From assembly GCF_000196795.1 (NCBI RefSeq), contig NC_014259.1:372001-436000 (forward strand): 64,000 nucleotides of DNA. Reading direction: 5' to 3'. Positions within the stretch are counted from its first letter, which is position 1. Every line of letters starts with the position of its first letter. This document shows positions 26,469-34,610 of the stretch, one piece after another. Both the position numbers and the translations under genes were made by a program. A model generated the notes under the pieces. That model was given only the letters and a program-made list of their open reading frames with translations, had not been told where the DNA came from and searched no databases. This DNA comes from Acinetobacter oleivorans DR1. GTDB lineage: Bacteria > Pseudomonadota > Gammaproteobacteria > Pseudomonadales > Moraxellaceae.

Positions 26469-27443
26469 ATGCAAGATTTTCTAGCATTAACCTTACAAGG
26501 TGAGCAACCTAAAACCCGCGAAGGAAAACAAGATAATTTTTCTTGGCGTTGGTTAGGTGAAGGACTTCTTGAATGTACGCCAAATGCACAGTACGACAAA
26601 GCTGTCGTACTGTCAGCTGGAGTACATGGTAATGAAACAGCACCAATTGAATTGTTATCTCATCTATGCACAGATTTGTTTGCAGGACGTTTAAACCTTG
26701 CTGTGAGATTACTGTTTGTACTGGGTAATCCTTATGCAATGCGTCAAGGTAAACGTTATGTGCATGACGATGTAAACCGAATGTTTTGTGGTGGATATAA
26801 AACTCTACCTGTGACTGAAGAGTCAAAGCGTGCTGAAGTTTTAGAGCAAGTGGTTGCGACTTTTTTTCAGGAAAGTTCAAGCCAAGCAAAACGTTATCAC
26901 TATGATTTGCACACCGCAATTCGTGCTTCTTTGTTGCCAACGTTTGCTTTATTTCCCTATCAAACACATGCTTATGATGGAGATTTGACAGCGAGCCTTG
27001 AATCAGCTGACTTGGACGCTTTGGTTTACCACAATGCGGTCGGTAAAACCTTTACGCATTTTACCAGTGAAAATTTTAAAGCTGCGAGCGCAACTTTAGA
27101 GTTAGGCAAAGCCTTACCATTTGGACAAAATGACTTGAGCCAGTTTGCTGCAATTGATGAAGTGATTCGTCATGTGGTTTCTGAGCAAGCCTTGCCACCA
27201 CGTAATAAAACAAAAATTCGGGTCTTTAAAGTATCGGACTCTTTAATTAAAAAAGACGAAGATTTTCAGATGAACTTATCGGCTGAAGCACCAAATTTTT
27301 CGACTTTTACCAAAGGTGAGATCATTGCGACTCAACCTTCTGGCAATTATGTTGTTGAGCAAGATCAAGTCTGGATTTTATTTCCAAATCCAAATGTGAA
27401 ACTTGGTTTACGTGCAGGTTTGGTTTTAACTGAAACCAGCTGA
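26469..27443 (+). CDS. astE: Succinylglutamate desuccinylase
   Basis: A 324-residue zinc hydrolase of the AspA/AstE group (M14-like fold) that releases glutamate and succinate in the last AST step. The metal-binding motif is GVHGNETAP, with His53 and Glu56, and the third ligand is the His in YDLHTAIR. Other family blocks: LLFVLGNPYAMRQGKRYVHDDVNRMF and ATLELGKALPFGQN, with the catalytic Glu. The ATG is preceded by a strong GAGGAGGTG. It is the last gene of the operon and is followed by a bidirectional terminator. Confidence 0.94.
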   Translation: MQDFLALTLQGEQPKTREGKQDNFSWRWLGEGLLECTPNAQYDKAVVLSAGVHGNETAPIELLSHLCTDLFAGRLNLAVRLLFVLGNPYAMRQGKRYVHDDVNRMFCGGYKTLPVTEESKRAEVLEQVVATFFQESSSQAKRYHYDLHTAIRASLLPTFALFPYQTHAYDGDLTASLESADLDALVYHNAVGKTFTHFTSENFKAASATLELGKALPFGQNDLSQFAAIDEVIRHVVSEQALPPRNKTKIRVFKVSDSLIKKDEDFQMNLSAEAPNFSTFTKGEIIATQPSGNYVVEQDQVWILFPNPNVKLGLRAGLVLTETS

Positions 27444-27463
27444 ACATTTGATTTTTAAGAAAT

Positions 27464-27494
27464 AAAAAAAAGGGCAATGAATTGCCCTTTTTTT
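27464..27494. terminator. Bidirectional terminator at the end of the ast operon
   Basis: The stem AGGGCAAT/ATTGCCCT (27471-27478 with 27481-27488) is extended by A and T tracts on the two sides. It serves astE and the convergent repeat-protein gene. Confidence 0.9.
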
Positions 27495-27506
27495 ATTTAT
27501 AAGATA

Positions 27507-28340
27507 TTAGTTCGTACCGAAAAGGCCTTTAACCCAAGATTTCTTTTCAGCTTTTTGTGTAGACGTTTGAGCACCAGCGTTTATATTTGCGTTTGTGTTA
27601 ACTCCAACAGGGCCAACGTTAACACCAACATTTACACCAGTTTGAGCATTAATTGCATGTGCTGGTTGAGCTGCATTCAACTGTGCTTGGGCATCAGCTT
27701 TAGTATCTGCTACAAATTCTTTTTGCTCAGCTTGATTTTGAGCTACACGAGTTTTTACTGCATCTACATGCGCTTGAGCATTAGCTTGTTTTTCAGCAGT
27801 AAATTCTTTTTGGTCTGCTTGTTTTTCTGTAACTTTAGTCTTTACAGCATTAAAACCTGCTTTTGTATCAGCTTTAGCCTCAACTGCTAGGTTTTTAGTG
27901 CCGTTTGCAGCTTTAGTCGCTGCATTTTTAGTACCTGTTACTGCTTCAGTAGCAAAATGTTTAGTACCAGTTGCAGCTTTAGTCGCTACATTTTTAGTAC
28001 CTGTCGCAGCTTCGGTAGCAAAGTGTTTGGTGCCTGTTGCAGCTTCAGTTGCTATGTGTTTTGTACCATTTGCAGCTTTAGAAGAAAGTTCAGTCACTTT
28101 TCCTGTTGTTTTTTTAGTTGCTTTAACTGTAGTGTCAGCAGCGACATGACTAGCATGCTTTGCTGTGCTGCCTACAGTGTGTGCAGTATTTTTGACTGTA
28201 TTGGCTACGCCACTAACAAGACCACCCGGTTGTACATTTACTTGAGCAGAAGCATCTGCATTAACGCCCGCACTTTGTGCAAAAATAGAAGCAGAAGCAA
28301 GAACACTTGCAGTAACGATAGCTGTTTTCATCATTTTCAT
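27507..28340 (-). CDS. Secreted LEA-like repeat protein
   Basis: A 277-residue, Ala/Thr/Lys-rich hydrophilic protein. Signal peptide MKMMKTAIVTASVLASASIFAQ, so periplasmic or secreted. Residues 88-153 are six tandem 11-residue repeats of the type E-A-A-T-G-T-K-x-x-A-T, with a degenerate seventh (154-164). Residues 165-193 and 194-222 are two 29-residue repeats beginning AVKTKV/AVKTRV and sharing QKEF. A low-complexity Val/Asn/Gly tail and a basic KKSWVKGLFGTN end follow. Eleven-residue periodicity with Ala, Lys, Glu and Thr is the hallmark of LEA group 3 proteins, which protect against drying. The ATG at 28340 has AAGGA eight bases before it; an upstream in-frame extension lacks this. Function is inferred from composition only. 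Confidence 0.75.
   Translation of the reverse strand: MKMMKTAIVTASVLASASIFAQSAGVNADASAQVNVQPGGLVSGVANTVKNTAHTVGSTAKHASHVAADTTVKATKKTTGKVTELSSKAANGTKHIATEAATGTKHFATEAATGTKNVATKAATGTKHFATEAVTGTKNAATKAANGTKNLAVEAKADTKAGFNAVKTKVTEKQADQKEFTAEKQANAQAHVDAVKTRVAQNQAEQKEFVADTKADAQAQLNAAQPAHAINAQTGVNVGVNVGPVGVNTNANINAGAQTSTQKAEKKSWVKGLFGTN
27882..28079 (-). repeat. Six in-frame 33-bp repeats encoding 11-residue units
   Basis: Six consecutive 33-bp units inside the LEA-like gene, most of them differing by a few bases. Such arrays are prone to copy-number change by slippage. Unit phase keeps the reading frame. Confidence 0.85.
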
Positions 28341-28931
28341 TGCGATATCCTTCAAAGAATATACCCTTTTAGTGAGGTATTTCATAAACGCAAACGAATC
28401 ATAGCCAAGGGAATATGGGCTTGGGAACTGACTTCATCAAAACGTTACAACAGTGTTACGTTGAGTAAACAGACTAGGGAGGAATTGTGGAGATTAATAA
28501 AAATTAATAATAAAGTGAAAAAGAACATTTATTTATTAGAAAATCTAATTAGGCAAAATGAGTTCTTATTATTTAGTTTTAAAAAAAATATCTTTTAATT
28601 TTTTCATTTCGTTTTTACGAATTTGTTCTCTATATCTTTAAATGTGATGTAAATCTCATTATTTATTGCAGTAAACGGCATAGTTATTGCTTATTATGAG
28701 AATAAGGCGCTTTTTAGCACTTTTTTGAACCATCTTCTGCCAGAAATATAAACGTACAGGGCAGAACTGTATTTTTGCTTATTCGGGATAAAGTTATTTT
28801 AACTTTTTAGTGGTTATGTATTTCATTAAATAGATTTTTCACATGAAAAATATATTAAGAAATGCTGCTTTATTTCAAATAATCAAAAATAAAAATAGAT
28901 ATCTATAAACAAAAAAACAGAGATATGACAG
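28341..28931. other. Divergent control region of the LEA-like gene and the small anchored protein
   Basis: A 591-bp non-coding gap. It holds a direct repeat GTTAC-N6-GTTAC (28444-28459), read as GTAAC-N6-GTAAC on the minus strand, about 105-120 bp upstream of the repeat-protein start. There is also an inverted repeat CTTATT-ATGAG-AATAAG near 28691-28707. No convincing ORF is present in the remainder. Confidence 0.5.
28444..28459 (-). promoter_or_regulatory. GTAAC direct repeat with 11-bp period
   Basis: Two copies of GTAAC lie on the same face of the helix (11 bp apart), the geometry used by OmpR/PhoB-class response regulators. It lies upstream of the LEA-like gene. Which regulator binds, if any, is not shown. 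Confidence 0.35.
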
Positions 28932-29240
28932 ATGAAAATTATTGCTTCCCTTCTTGTAATAGTCGGCTTGATCGCCGTTGTTCTCTATTTAAAGCCCACA
29001 AGTGGTGCATCTGATGTGTTTAATTCTGCTTTACATGAGTCGAATTCGCCACAACCAGACACATCGTCTTTTCTTTCTAAACTTAAGGAGCCTACTCAAC
29101 CTAGAAATCTATCTCAACATTCAACTCATTCACAATCGGTATCAGCTGATACTGTTCCTTTTTATGACACAAAAAGTGATCCTTCAATTCAACCGATTGA
29201 TCCAGAAAAAGATCCAGCAAATGAAATAAAAGCGAAATAA
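28932..29240 (+). CDS. Small membrane-anchored hypothetical protein, 102 residues
   Basis: It begins MKIIASLLVIVGLIAVVLYLKP, one transmembrane helix with a short cytosolic start, followed by about 80 polar residues rich in Ser, Pro, Asp and Thr with no predicted fold (QPDTSSFLSKLKEPTQPRNLSQ). This looks like an anchored, disordered periplasmic protein. The stop is 35 bp before the start of the subtilase gene on the same strand, so the two may be co-transcribed. I do not recognise a family. Confidence 0.58.
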   Translation: MKIIASLLVIVGLIAVVLYLKPTSGASDVFNSALHESNSPQPDTSSFLSKLKEPTQPRNLSQHSTHSQSVSADTVPFYDTKSDPSIQPIDPEKDPANEIKAK

Positions 29241-29275
29241 GTAAATTGTTAGTTGAAAAACTACGGAGAAAAATA

Positions 29276-30631
29276 ATGCAAAGTAAAACGTTATTTCTAT
29301 TAGGTCTATGTACGATTTTAAGTACAACTGCATCAGCTCTTCCTTTAGATTCTAAAGGTGCTAAACAGCGATTAAATCAGGCAGCAAAACAAAAAGTATT
29401 TCAGGGCAAAATCGATTTAGATGCCTTGGTTAATAATGATTCGAATGATTTAATTGTTGAATACAATATTGCTTCGGTGAGCGTGCCTTCCGGGTTAGAA
29501 CGGCGAAGTTATATTGCAACAAATAAGAAAAATTTACAGGCAAGGTTTAACCGTGCTGGTGGTGTTCAAGTACTTCGAGACTACAATAATTTGCCTTTAG
29601 CTTTTTATCGGATTAGTAACCGCGAAGCTTTGGTCTCTTTACTCAATGATCCGAATGTTAAAGCGGTTTATCCAAATCGTATTAATCAAACCACGACCAA
29701 TGAAAGTTTACCTTTAATTAATCAACCACAAGCAAATACCAATGGTTTCACTGGTGAAGGCTCGAGTGTTGCAGTGATTGATACAGGGGTGAATTATCTT
29801 CATTCTGATTTTGGTTGTACGGCAGTAAATACACCGTCAAATACTTGTCGCGTAGTTTACTCATTTGATAGTGCACCAGATGATGGCGCTTTAGATGATG
29901 ATGGGCATGGTAGTAATGTTTCAGGTATTGTGTCTAAGGTTGCCACCAAGACCAAAATTATAGGCATTGATGTGTTTAGAAAGGTCAGATCCCAAGGTAA
30001 ATGGGTAAGCACAGCTTATGATAGTGATATCCTCGCAGGGATTAACTGGGCTGTAAATAATGCACAAACCTATAATATTAAAGCAGTTAACTTAAGCCTT
30101 GGCGTACCAGGTGTTAAATATACCTCTGAGTGTAGCGACAGCAGTTATGGAACGGCATTTGCTAATGCACGAGCTGCTGGTGTAGTACCTGTAGTCGCTT
30201 CAGGCAATGATGCATTTTCAGATGGAATTTCATCTCCTGCCTGTGTTGCTGGTGCAGTAAGAGTTGGTGCTGTTTATGACAGTAATATTGGTGGTGTGTC
30301 ATGGGGGAATCCAGTGAAATGTTCTGACCCAACAACAGCAGCAGACAAAGTAGCGTGCTTCAGTAATGGTGGTAGCCTTGTGACTTTATTGGCACCGGGG
30401 GCAATGATTACCGCGGGTGGCTACACTATGGGAGGTACATCTCAAGCGACACCACATGTGGCAGGTGCGATTGCTTTATTACGAGCGAATAGCGTAAGTC
30501 CAACAGAAAGTATTGATCAAACCATCAGCCGTTTAAAAACGACAGGTAAACCAATTACTGACTCAAGAACGGGCTTGGTTTTCCCGCGTATTGATTTACT
30601 GGCAGCAACAAATGGTTTAACCATTAATTAA
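29276..30631 (+). CDS. Secreted S8 (subtilisin/proteinase K-like) serine protease
   Basis: A 451-residue secreted subtilase. The Sec signal peptide MQSKTLFLLGLCTILSTTASA is followed by an inhibitor-type prodomain (about 30-145, ending with LPLAFYRISNREALVSLLNDPNVKAVYPN) and the catalytic domain. The triad is visible: Asp169 in VIDTGVNYLHSDFG, His211 in DDDGHGSNVSG and Ser389 in GGTSQATPHVAGA; the oxyanion Asn is in VASGNDAF. Six or more Cys may form disulphides. The ATG at 29276 follows GGAGAAAAATA; an upstream in-frame start (29246) would break the signal peptide. A proteinase K-type enzyme (PKF) has been reported from A. baumannii; identity with it is not established here. Confidence 0.88.
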   Translation: MQSKTLFLLGLCTILSTTASALPLDSKGAKQRLNQAAKQKVFQGKIDLDALVNNDSNDLIVEYNIASVSVPSGLERRSYIATNKKNLQARFNRAGGVQVLRDYNNLPLAFYRISNREALVSLLNDPNVKAVYPNRINQTTTNESLPLINQPQANTNGFTGEGSSVAVIDTGVNYLHSDFGCTAVNTPSNTCRVVYSFDSAPDDGALDDDGHGSNVSGIVSKVATKTKIIGIDVFRKVRSQGKWVSTAYDSDILAGINWAVNNAQTYNIKAVNLSLGVPGVKYTSECSDSSYGTAFANARAAGVVPVVASGNDAFSDGISSPACVAGAVRVGAVYDSNIGGVSWGNPVKCSDPTTAADKVACFSNGGSLVTLLAPGAMITAGGYTMGGTSQATPHVAGAIALLRANSVSPTESIDQTISRLKTTGKPITDSRTGLVFPRIDLLAATNGLTIN

Positions 30632-30686
30632 TAGCTTATTTATAATTTTTTAAATTAGGTCCAAGAAATTTTTAAAATAGCTATAA

Positions 30687-30723
30687 CCCGTTGCAGAAGG
30701 TAGCTTTTGCAACGGGCTTTTTA
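30687..30723 (+). terminator. Terminator after the subtilase gene
   Basis: A 12-bp stem (30687-30698 with 30705-30716, one G-U) with a six-base loop is followed by CTTTTTT. Confidence 0.88.
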
Positions 30724-30733
30724 TGAAAAAGTA

Positions 30734-31168
30734 TTAATGACACTTTTCTAAATTTGCTGGATTAAAGTTATTTTGAAGTTTTTTGAAATTATTCTGAATT
30801 TCTGGATCTTGAATATTAAAAGTCGTTGAGCTTTTAGTCGTAGAGTTTGTTGCCTGATTTAATATGCCTGACTCATCAGGGTATTGTTGTGTAAATGATG
30901 TAGCTGAAATCAGCCCCTTATCATTAAATACCCAGTGTTCAGTAACGTGTCCGCCCCCTAAATATCCCGTAAATTCAATCATACAAGCTTGCTTATCTTG
31001 TTTAATGAGTTTGGCTACATTCCCTGTAGTTGATGGATAAGCTTCGATATTGGTATCTTGCTCTAAAACTTGTGCCTGAGAATAAGATGAAGAAGGCGGT
31101 GCAGAGGTTGCACATGCAGTTAATGCTAAGCAGCATAGTGTTGAAAAGAGAAGTTTTTGACTATTCAT
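30734..31168 (-). CDS. Hypothetical lipoprotein, 144 residues
   Basis: Signal peptide MNSQKLLFSTLCCLALTAC with lipobox LTAC (Cys19). The ATG at 31168 has AGGA nine to ten bases upstream and places the signal correctly; an upstream in-frame start exists but not with a good site. The mature part has a Ser-rich linker, then QACMIEFTGYLGGGHVTEHWVFNDKGLISATSF and a C-terminal Cys (LEKCH). One internal and one terminal Cys could pair. No known domain is recognised. Confidence 0.66.
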   Translation of the reverse strand: MNSQKLLFSTLCCLALTACATSAPPSSSYSQAQVLEQDTNIEAYPSTTGNVAKLIKQDKQACMIEFTGYLGGGHVTEHWVFNDKGLISATSFTQQYPDESGILNQATNSTTKSSTTFNIQDPEIQNNFKKLQNNFNPANLEKCH

Positions 31169-31230
31169 AAGGCAGATTCCTAGCTCTTTATAGTTGATGA
31201 TCAATAGTTCTAAATGAATATCTGTATTTA

Positions 31231-31257
31231 TAAAAGCGCGAATTTATCGCGCTGTCC
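31231..31257 (-). terminator. Terminator of the KEFTAEK-protein gene
   Basis: The stem AGCGCGA/TCGCGCT (31235-31241 with 31247-31253) is followed on the minus strand by TTTTATAA. It lies 12 bp after the stop of the 139-residue gene. Confidence 0.7.
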
Positions 31258-31264
31258 TAGCAAA

Positions 31265-31684
31265 TTAGTTAGTTGTTGTGCTCGATTTACTTAGCTCACC
31301 TTGTTCAATTGGGATATTTTCACCGTTTCGACTACTGGTAATATTTTGCTTCGCTTGATCTATTTTATTTTCTGTAAAAGCTTTGGCTGTATCTGCTTTT
31401 TGCTGGACGACTTCTGCTTTTTCAGCTGTAAATTCTTTGGTGTTTTTCCACTTTTCGCTAATTTTATTTGAGGTTTTTTCAGAAGCTCCTTGAATAGAGT
31501 CTCCTAAATTTTGTATGCCTTTTCCAGTTTTATACAACAATACACGACCTAAACTTGGGTTATCACCATAAGGTTGTGCTTTAGAGGTTGTTTCACCTAC
31601 TTGTTGTGGTTGCGTTGTTTCTGCAAATAAGGTTGATGAAGCCAACATAGAGGTCGCAATACATAAAATGTGTATGGTTTTCAT
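31265..31684 (-). CDS. Secreted hydrophilic helical protein, 139 residues
   Basis: Signal peptide MKTIHILCIATSMLASSTLFAE followed by a Lys/Glu/Gln/Ser-rich helical protein. Residues 64-110 (IQGASEKTSNKISEKWKNTKEFTAEKAEVVQQKADTAKAF) look amphipathic and LEA/apolipoprotein-like. The KEFTAEK heptad at 83-89 is also found in the 29-residue repeat of the LEA-like protein at 27507-28340, so the two are probably related. The ATG at 31684 has GGGAGA nine bases before it; the 40 upstream in-frame codons have no signal peptide and are rejected. Function is unknown; a role in surface or stress protection is speculation. Confidence 0.62.
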   Translation of the reverse strand: MKTIHILCIATSMLASSTLFAETTQPQQVGETTSKAQPYGDNPSLGRVLLYKTGKGIQNLGDSIQGASEKTSNKISEKWKNTKEFTAEKAEVVQQKADTAKAFTENKIDQAKQNITSSRNGENIPIEQGELSKSSTTTN

Positions 31685-31832
31685 TTTGGATAAATCTCCC
31701 CAACCAGAATCAAAAGATGAAGTGGTGATCTTACTGTTAAAAATAAAGCTTGTACTGCAATGAGATAAAACCCATACGATTTGATTACGATAAATCATCA
31801 CTTGATCGCAATAAAGTAATTATCCCAATGAC

Positions 31833-32699
31833 TCATAAACAAAATTCAGACTTAATTAAATCTAAAAACATATCTCTGGCTTTATGGTTGCTCACATTTT
31901 TATGCCAAAAAAATTGATTCTGCATAAAGGCAAGGTGTTCAAATTTATAGCCTCGAATATTGGTTAAATTTTTATATTGTTCATAAATACTCTTCGGTAC
32001 CAAAGACACCCCAGAGCCTGCACTGACGCAACCAATAATGGTGGCGTAACTGGTAATGCTAGTAATTGGAAGTGAAATATTTTTGAGCTTAAGCCATTCT
32101 TCGAGAGCTGCTCGGTAAGGACAGCCTTCAGTCCACATGAAAATTTCTTTACCAATCAGGTCTTCTTGGTTGTGGATCTCTCCCAAAGAATGGGATGCAA
32201 TCAAGACCATTTCTTCTTGATAAATACTAAGTTTATTTAGCATCGGAAACTCGATATTGCCCGCGACAATTGCACCATCAAGTTTGTGCTGAGAAATATC
32301 GACTAATAGCTGTTTCCATGTGCCTGTAATAATTTGAATGGAAACCTCTGGAAAACGTTGATGATATTTCGCCAGTAAGTTGGGTAGGCGAGTTGTAGCA
32401 GAAGATTCAATAGCCCCAATTTTTAATGGACCAGAGGGCGGTGCATCAGGATGAATACTTCGTTTTGCTTCATCGCATAGCGCTAAAATTTTATAGCAAT
32501 AATTAAGAAAAATTTCTCCAGAGGGAGTGAGCTTTAAACTTTTTCCTTCCCGATAAAACAGCGGTGCGCCTAATTCTTCTTCGAGTTGTTTAATGCGCGT
32601 TGTGATATTGGATGGTACACAATGTAGTTGCATTGATGCCTTAGCCATTGTTCCGCATTCAACCACGGTCTGAAACATTTTTAACTGTGCGATATCCAT
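31833..32699 (-). CDS. LysR-family transcriptional regulator
   Basis: A 288-residue LysR-type regulator. The N-terminal winged helix is MDIAQLKMFQTVVECGTMAKASMQLHCVPSNITTRIKQLEEELG (residues 1-44), with the usual linker helix, then a periplasmic-binding-protein-like effector domain (KIGAIESSATTRLP onward). Its effector is not known. It is divergent from an EamA-type exporter gene with a 108-bp gap, the classical arrangement in which the regulator controls its neighbour. The ATG at 32699 is the only start compatible with the HTH. Confidence 0.88.
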   Translation of the reverse strand: MDIAQLKMFQTVVECGTMAKASMQLHCVPSNITTRIKQLEEELGAPLFYREGKSLKLTPSGEIFLNYCYKILALCDEAKRSIHPDAPPSGPLKIGAIESSATTRLPNLLAKYHQRFPEVSIQIITGTWKQLLVDISQHKLDGAIVAGNIEFPMLNKLSIYQEEMVLIASHSLGEIHNQEDLIGKEIFMWTEGCPYRAALEEWLKLKNISLPITSITSYATIIGCVSAGSGVSLVPKSIYEQYKNLTNIRGYKFEHLAFMQNQFFWHKNVSNHKARDMFLDLIKSEFCL

Positions 32700-32707
32700 G
32701 TTTTATC

Positions 32708-32724
32708 ATTCACTTTTAATGAAT
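32708..32724. promoter_or_regulatory. Candidate LysR operator between lysR-type gene and EamA gene
   Basis: ATTCA-N7-TGAAT (32708-32712 with 32720-32724) is a dyad of the T-N11-A type expected for LysR regulators, in the 108-bp divergent gap about 85-100 bp upstream of the exporter start. A weaker dyad AGTTAA/TCAACT follows near 32740-32757. Confidence 0.4.
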
Positions 32725-32807
32725 ATTTGACTCAATATAAGTTAATTTTATTCAACTATCCATGCGCATATGATGAAAGAGTTCCATTTCATTAGTGCAG
32801 ATTTAAC

Positions 32808-33719
32808 ATGGCAATTTCTCTTGCTGCCGAAACCCAGCCTCCCGCATTTAAGCTCTATTTATGTATTGCTGTGACCGTCTTTTGTTGGGGCTATTCACCT
32901 ATTGGCGTACATAGTGCTTTGCATTCATATACACCGCAGCATATTGCCTTGCTCCGCTTTTTGATTGCATCGTTTTTTTTACTACTTTTGATCATGAAAA
33001 AAGGCGTTCAACCTTTAAAGTGGAAAGATGCTCCTGCACTTGCTGTATTAGGATTTTTCTCTGTAACGCTTCATCATTTGCTTATAAATACAGGGCAGCA
33101 ATATGTGACTGCGGTTGCATCTAGTATTTTGAGTCAATCTATTCCGCTATTCACTTTTATTATTTCAGCTTTGCTTTTTAAAGAAAAAATTCGTTTCAAA
33201 CAGTGGTTGTGTATTTTGTTAGGGCTTTGCGGAGCCGTGTTGGTAGTCAGTGGAGATCATGGTTTTGGTGTACCGAGTCCTTATAGTTTATTGATTGTTT
33301 TAGCTGCAATTGCGTGGGGCCTTTATTTTAATTTATATAAAAAATTTGCTTTAAATTATGATGCCTTGAGCATGATGTGCTACATCATTTGGTTCGGAAC
33401 CATTCCTTTACTATTTTATAGTGCTCATTTACCCCATGAAATTTTACATGCTACTTGGCAGGCCAATATGTCAGTTGTCCTATTAGGTATTTTTCCAAGT
33501 GCGATGGCTTATGTGCTTTGGGGTTATGTACTTAAAAATATGTCGTTAACGATTGCATCGAATTTTTTATATTGTTCGCCGATTGTCGCCATGAGTTTGG
33601 CGGTTCTTTTTTTAAATGAAAAACCATCAATGATGGTGTTGCTGGGTGGAGTAATTATTGTGGGGAGCTTGGTATGGATGAATTGGAAAAATAATTCTTG
33701 TACCAAGCTAAGTGGATAA
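32808..33719 (+). CDS. DMT-superfamily EamA-type exporter
   Basis: A 303-residue, ten-helix inner-membrane transporter with duplicated five-helix EamA domains. Repeat 1 starts LYLCIAVTVFCWGYSPIGVHSALHSYTPQHIALLRFLIAS; repeat 2 starts YSLLIVLAAIAWGLYFNLYKKFALNYDALSMMCYII and ends with the conserved SIVAxSLAVLFLNE-like segment (IVAMSLAVLFLNEKPS). Such proteins export amino acids or metabolites. The divergent LysR gene probably controls it. Weak ribosome binding site; the ATG at 32808 is the best start. Confidence 0.85.
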   Translation: MAISLAAETQPPAFKLYLCIAVTVFCWGYSPIGVHSALHSYTPQHIALLRFLIASFFLLLLIMKKGVQPLKWKDAPALAVLGFFSVTLHHLLINTGQQYVTAVASSILSQSIPLFTFIISALLFKEKIRFKQWLCILLGLCGAVLVVSGDHGFGVPSPYSLLIVLAAIAWGLYFNLYKKFALNYDALSMMCYIIWFGTIPLLFYSAHLPHEILHATWQANMSVVLLGIFPSAMAYVLWGYVLKNMSLTIASNFLYCSPIVAMSLAVLFLNEKPSMMVLLGGVIIVGSLVWMNWKNNSCTKLSG

Positions 33720-33878
33720 TAATGAGACAGTTATTGAGCGCTGATTTAAGAGTGAGAATATTAATTTCATTAAAAAGTCACTTAAATCAGCATGCCTCAA
33801 TAGTTTTTAGAATTTACTTTAATTAATTTCACCATGAAAAGTTTGGTTATAGCCAAAAAATAAGGATTTAAAATTAAA

Positions 33879-34328
33879 TTATTCTACTCTTTCGACTTTT
33901 TCAATATGACTAGAGGAATCATACGTAATCTCAATTACTACTTTCTCTTTGTTAAGTGCGGAGTCTGAGATTGATACTGTTTCGTCAACGGAATCGAGTG
34001 ATAATTCACTCGGCATTATATTGTGTAATGTCGACACGATTGTATTCGCTACTAAGCCGTTATATAAAGCCATTCCATATGCTTTTGGTTTATTGTTAAT
34101 TTTATAATAAGTGATCGTATCTATCCTTTTATCACCAATGAGTCTACTTACTACGGGCGGATGGAATTTATTTAGAAATTCACTTCGAGACATTCCAACC
34201 ACATTAATCTTTTCTATAGCAGGAGGGTTTGTAGTATCAGGTAAAGTGATCCGATGAGGATTTATAGAACAGGCTATTTGTCCAATGGATAAGATAGAAA
34301 TAACAAGTAATAAAATATTCTTTTTCAT
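33879..34328 (-). CDS. Hypothetical lipoprotein, 149 residues
   Basis: Signal peptide MKKNILLLVISILSIGQIAC with Cys20 as lipid anchor (lipobox QIAC). The mature part has NVVGMSRSEFLNKFHPPVVSRLIGDKRIDTITYY, a segment resembling the SmpA/BamE-type small outer-membrane lipoproteins (a short helix-helix-strand with G-M-S/T and a later strand), but the match is weak and I do not assign it. Ends with VVIEITYDSSSHIEKVERVE, a beta-hairpin-like tail that is also BamE-like. Confidence 0.6.
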   Translation of the reverse strand: MKKNILLLVISILSIGQIACSINPHRITLPDTTNPPAIEKINVVGMSRSEFLNKFHPPVVSRLIGDKRIDTITYYKINNKPKAYGMALYNGLVANTIVSTLHNIMPSELSLDSVDETVSISDSALNKEKVVIEITYDSSSHIEKVERVE

Positions 34329-34610
34329 TTATATAATCTTAATTAATAAAAGCAGCTAATTTATAACGATATTTTTTGAAAACATCAAATTATTATAAAG
34401 ACTTATCTGCGAAAAATACTTACACGAATAAACGTCGTAAACAAGTTAGGGAATTGAATTAATTATTGCGCTACTGTGTAGGGTCATTATTATAAAAAGT
34501 TTTAATGTGGATGAACTGGGGGAATAGGCGTAGTATCGAATGAGCTATAGATCATTAAACTATCTGTAGATTGATGTTATGTCATGTGCTGCTTACTTTA
34601 AGAGAATGAG

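Noticed and set aside
27882..28079. CRISPR-like regular repeats
   Set aside because: The 33-bp units are contiguous without spacers and lie in frame within a gene; no cas genes are near.
27477..28598. Cys/Ser/Phe-rich plus-strand ORFs opposite the LEA-like gene
   Set aside because: Antisense shadows of the Ala/Thr/Lys repeats; the repeating translation mirrors the 33-bp units, and no start signals exist.
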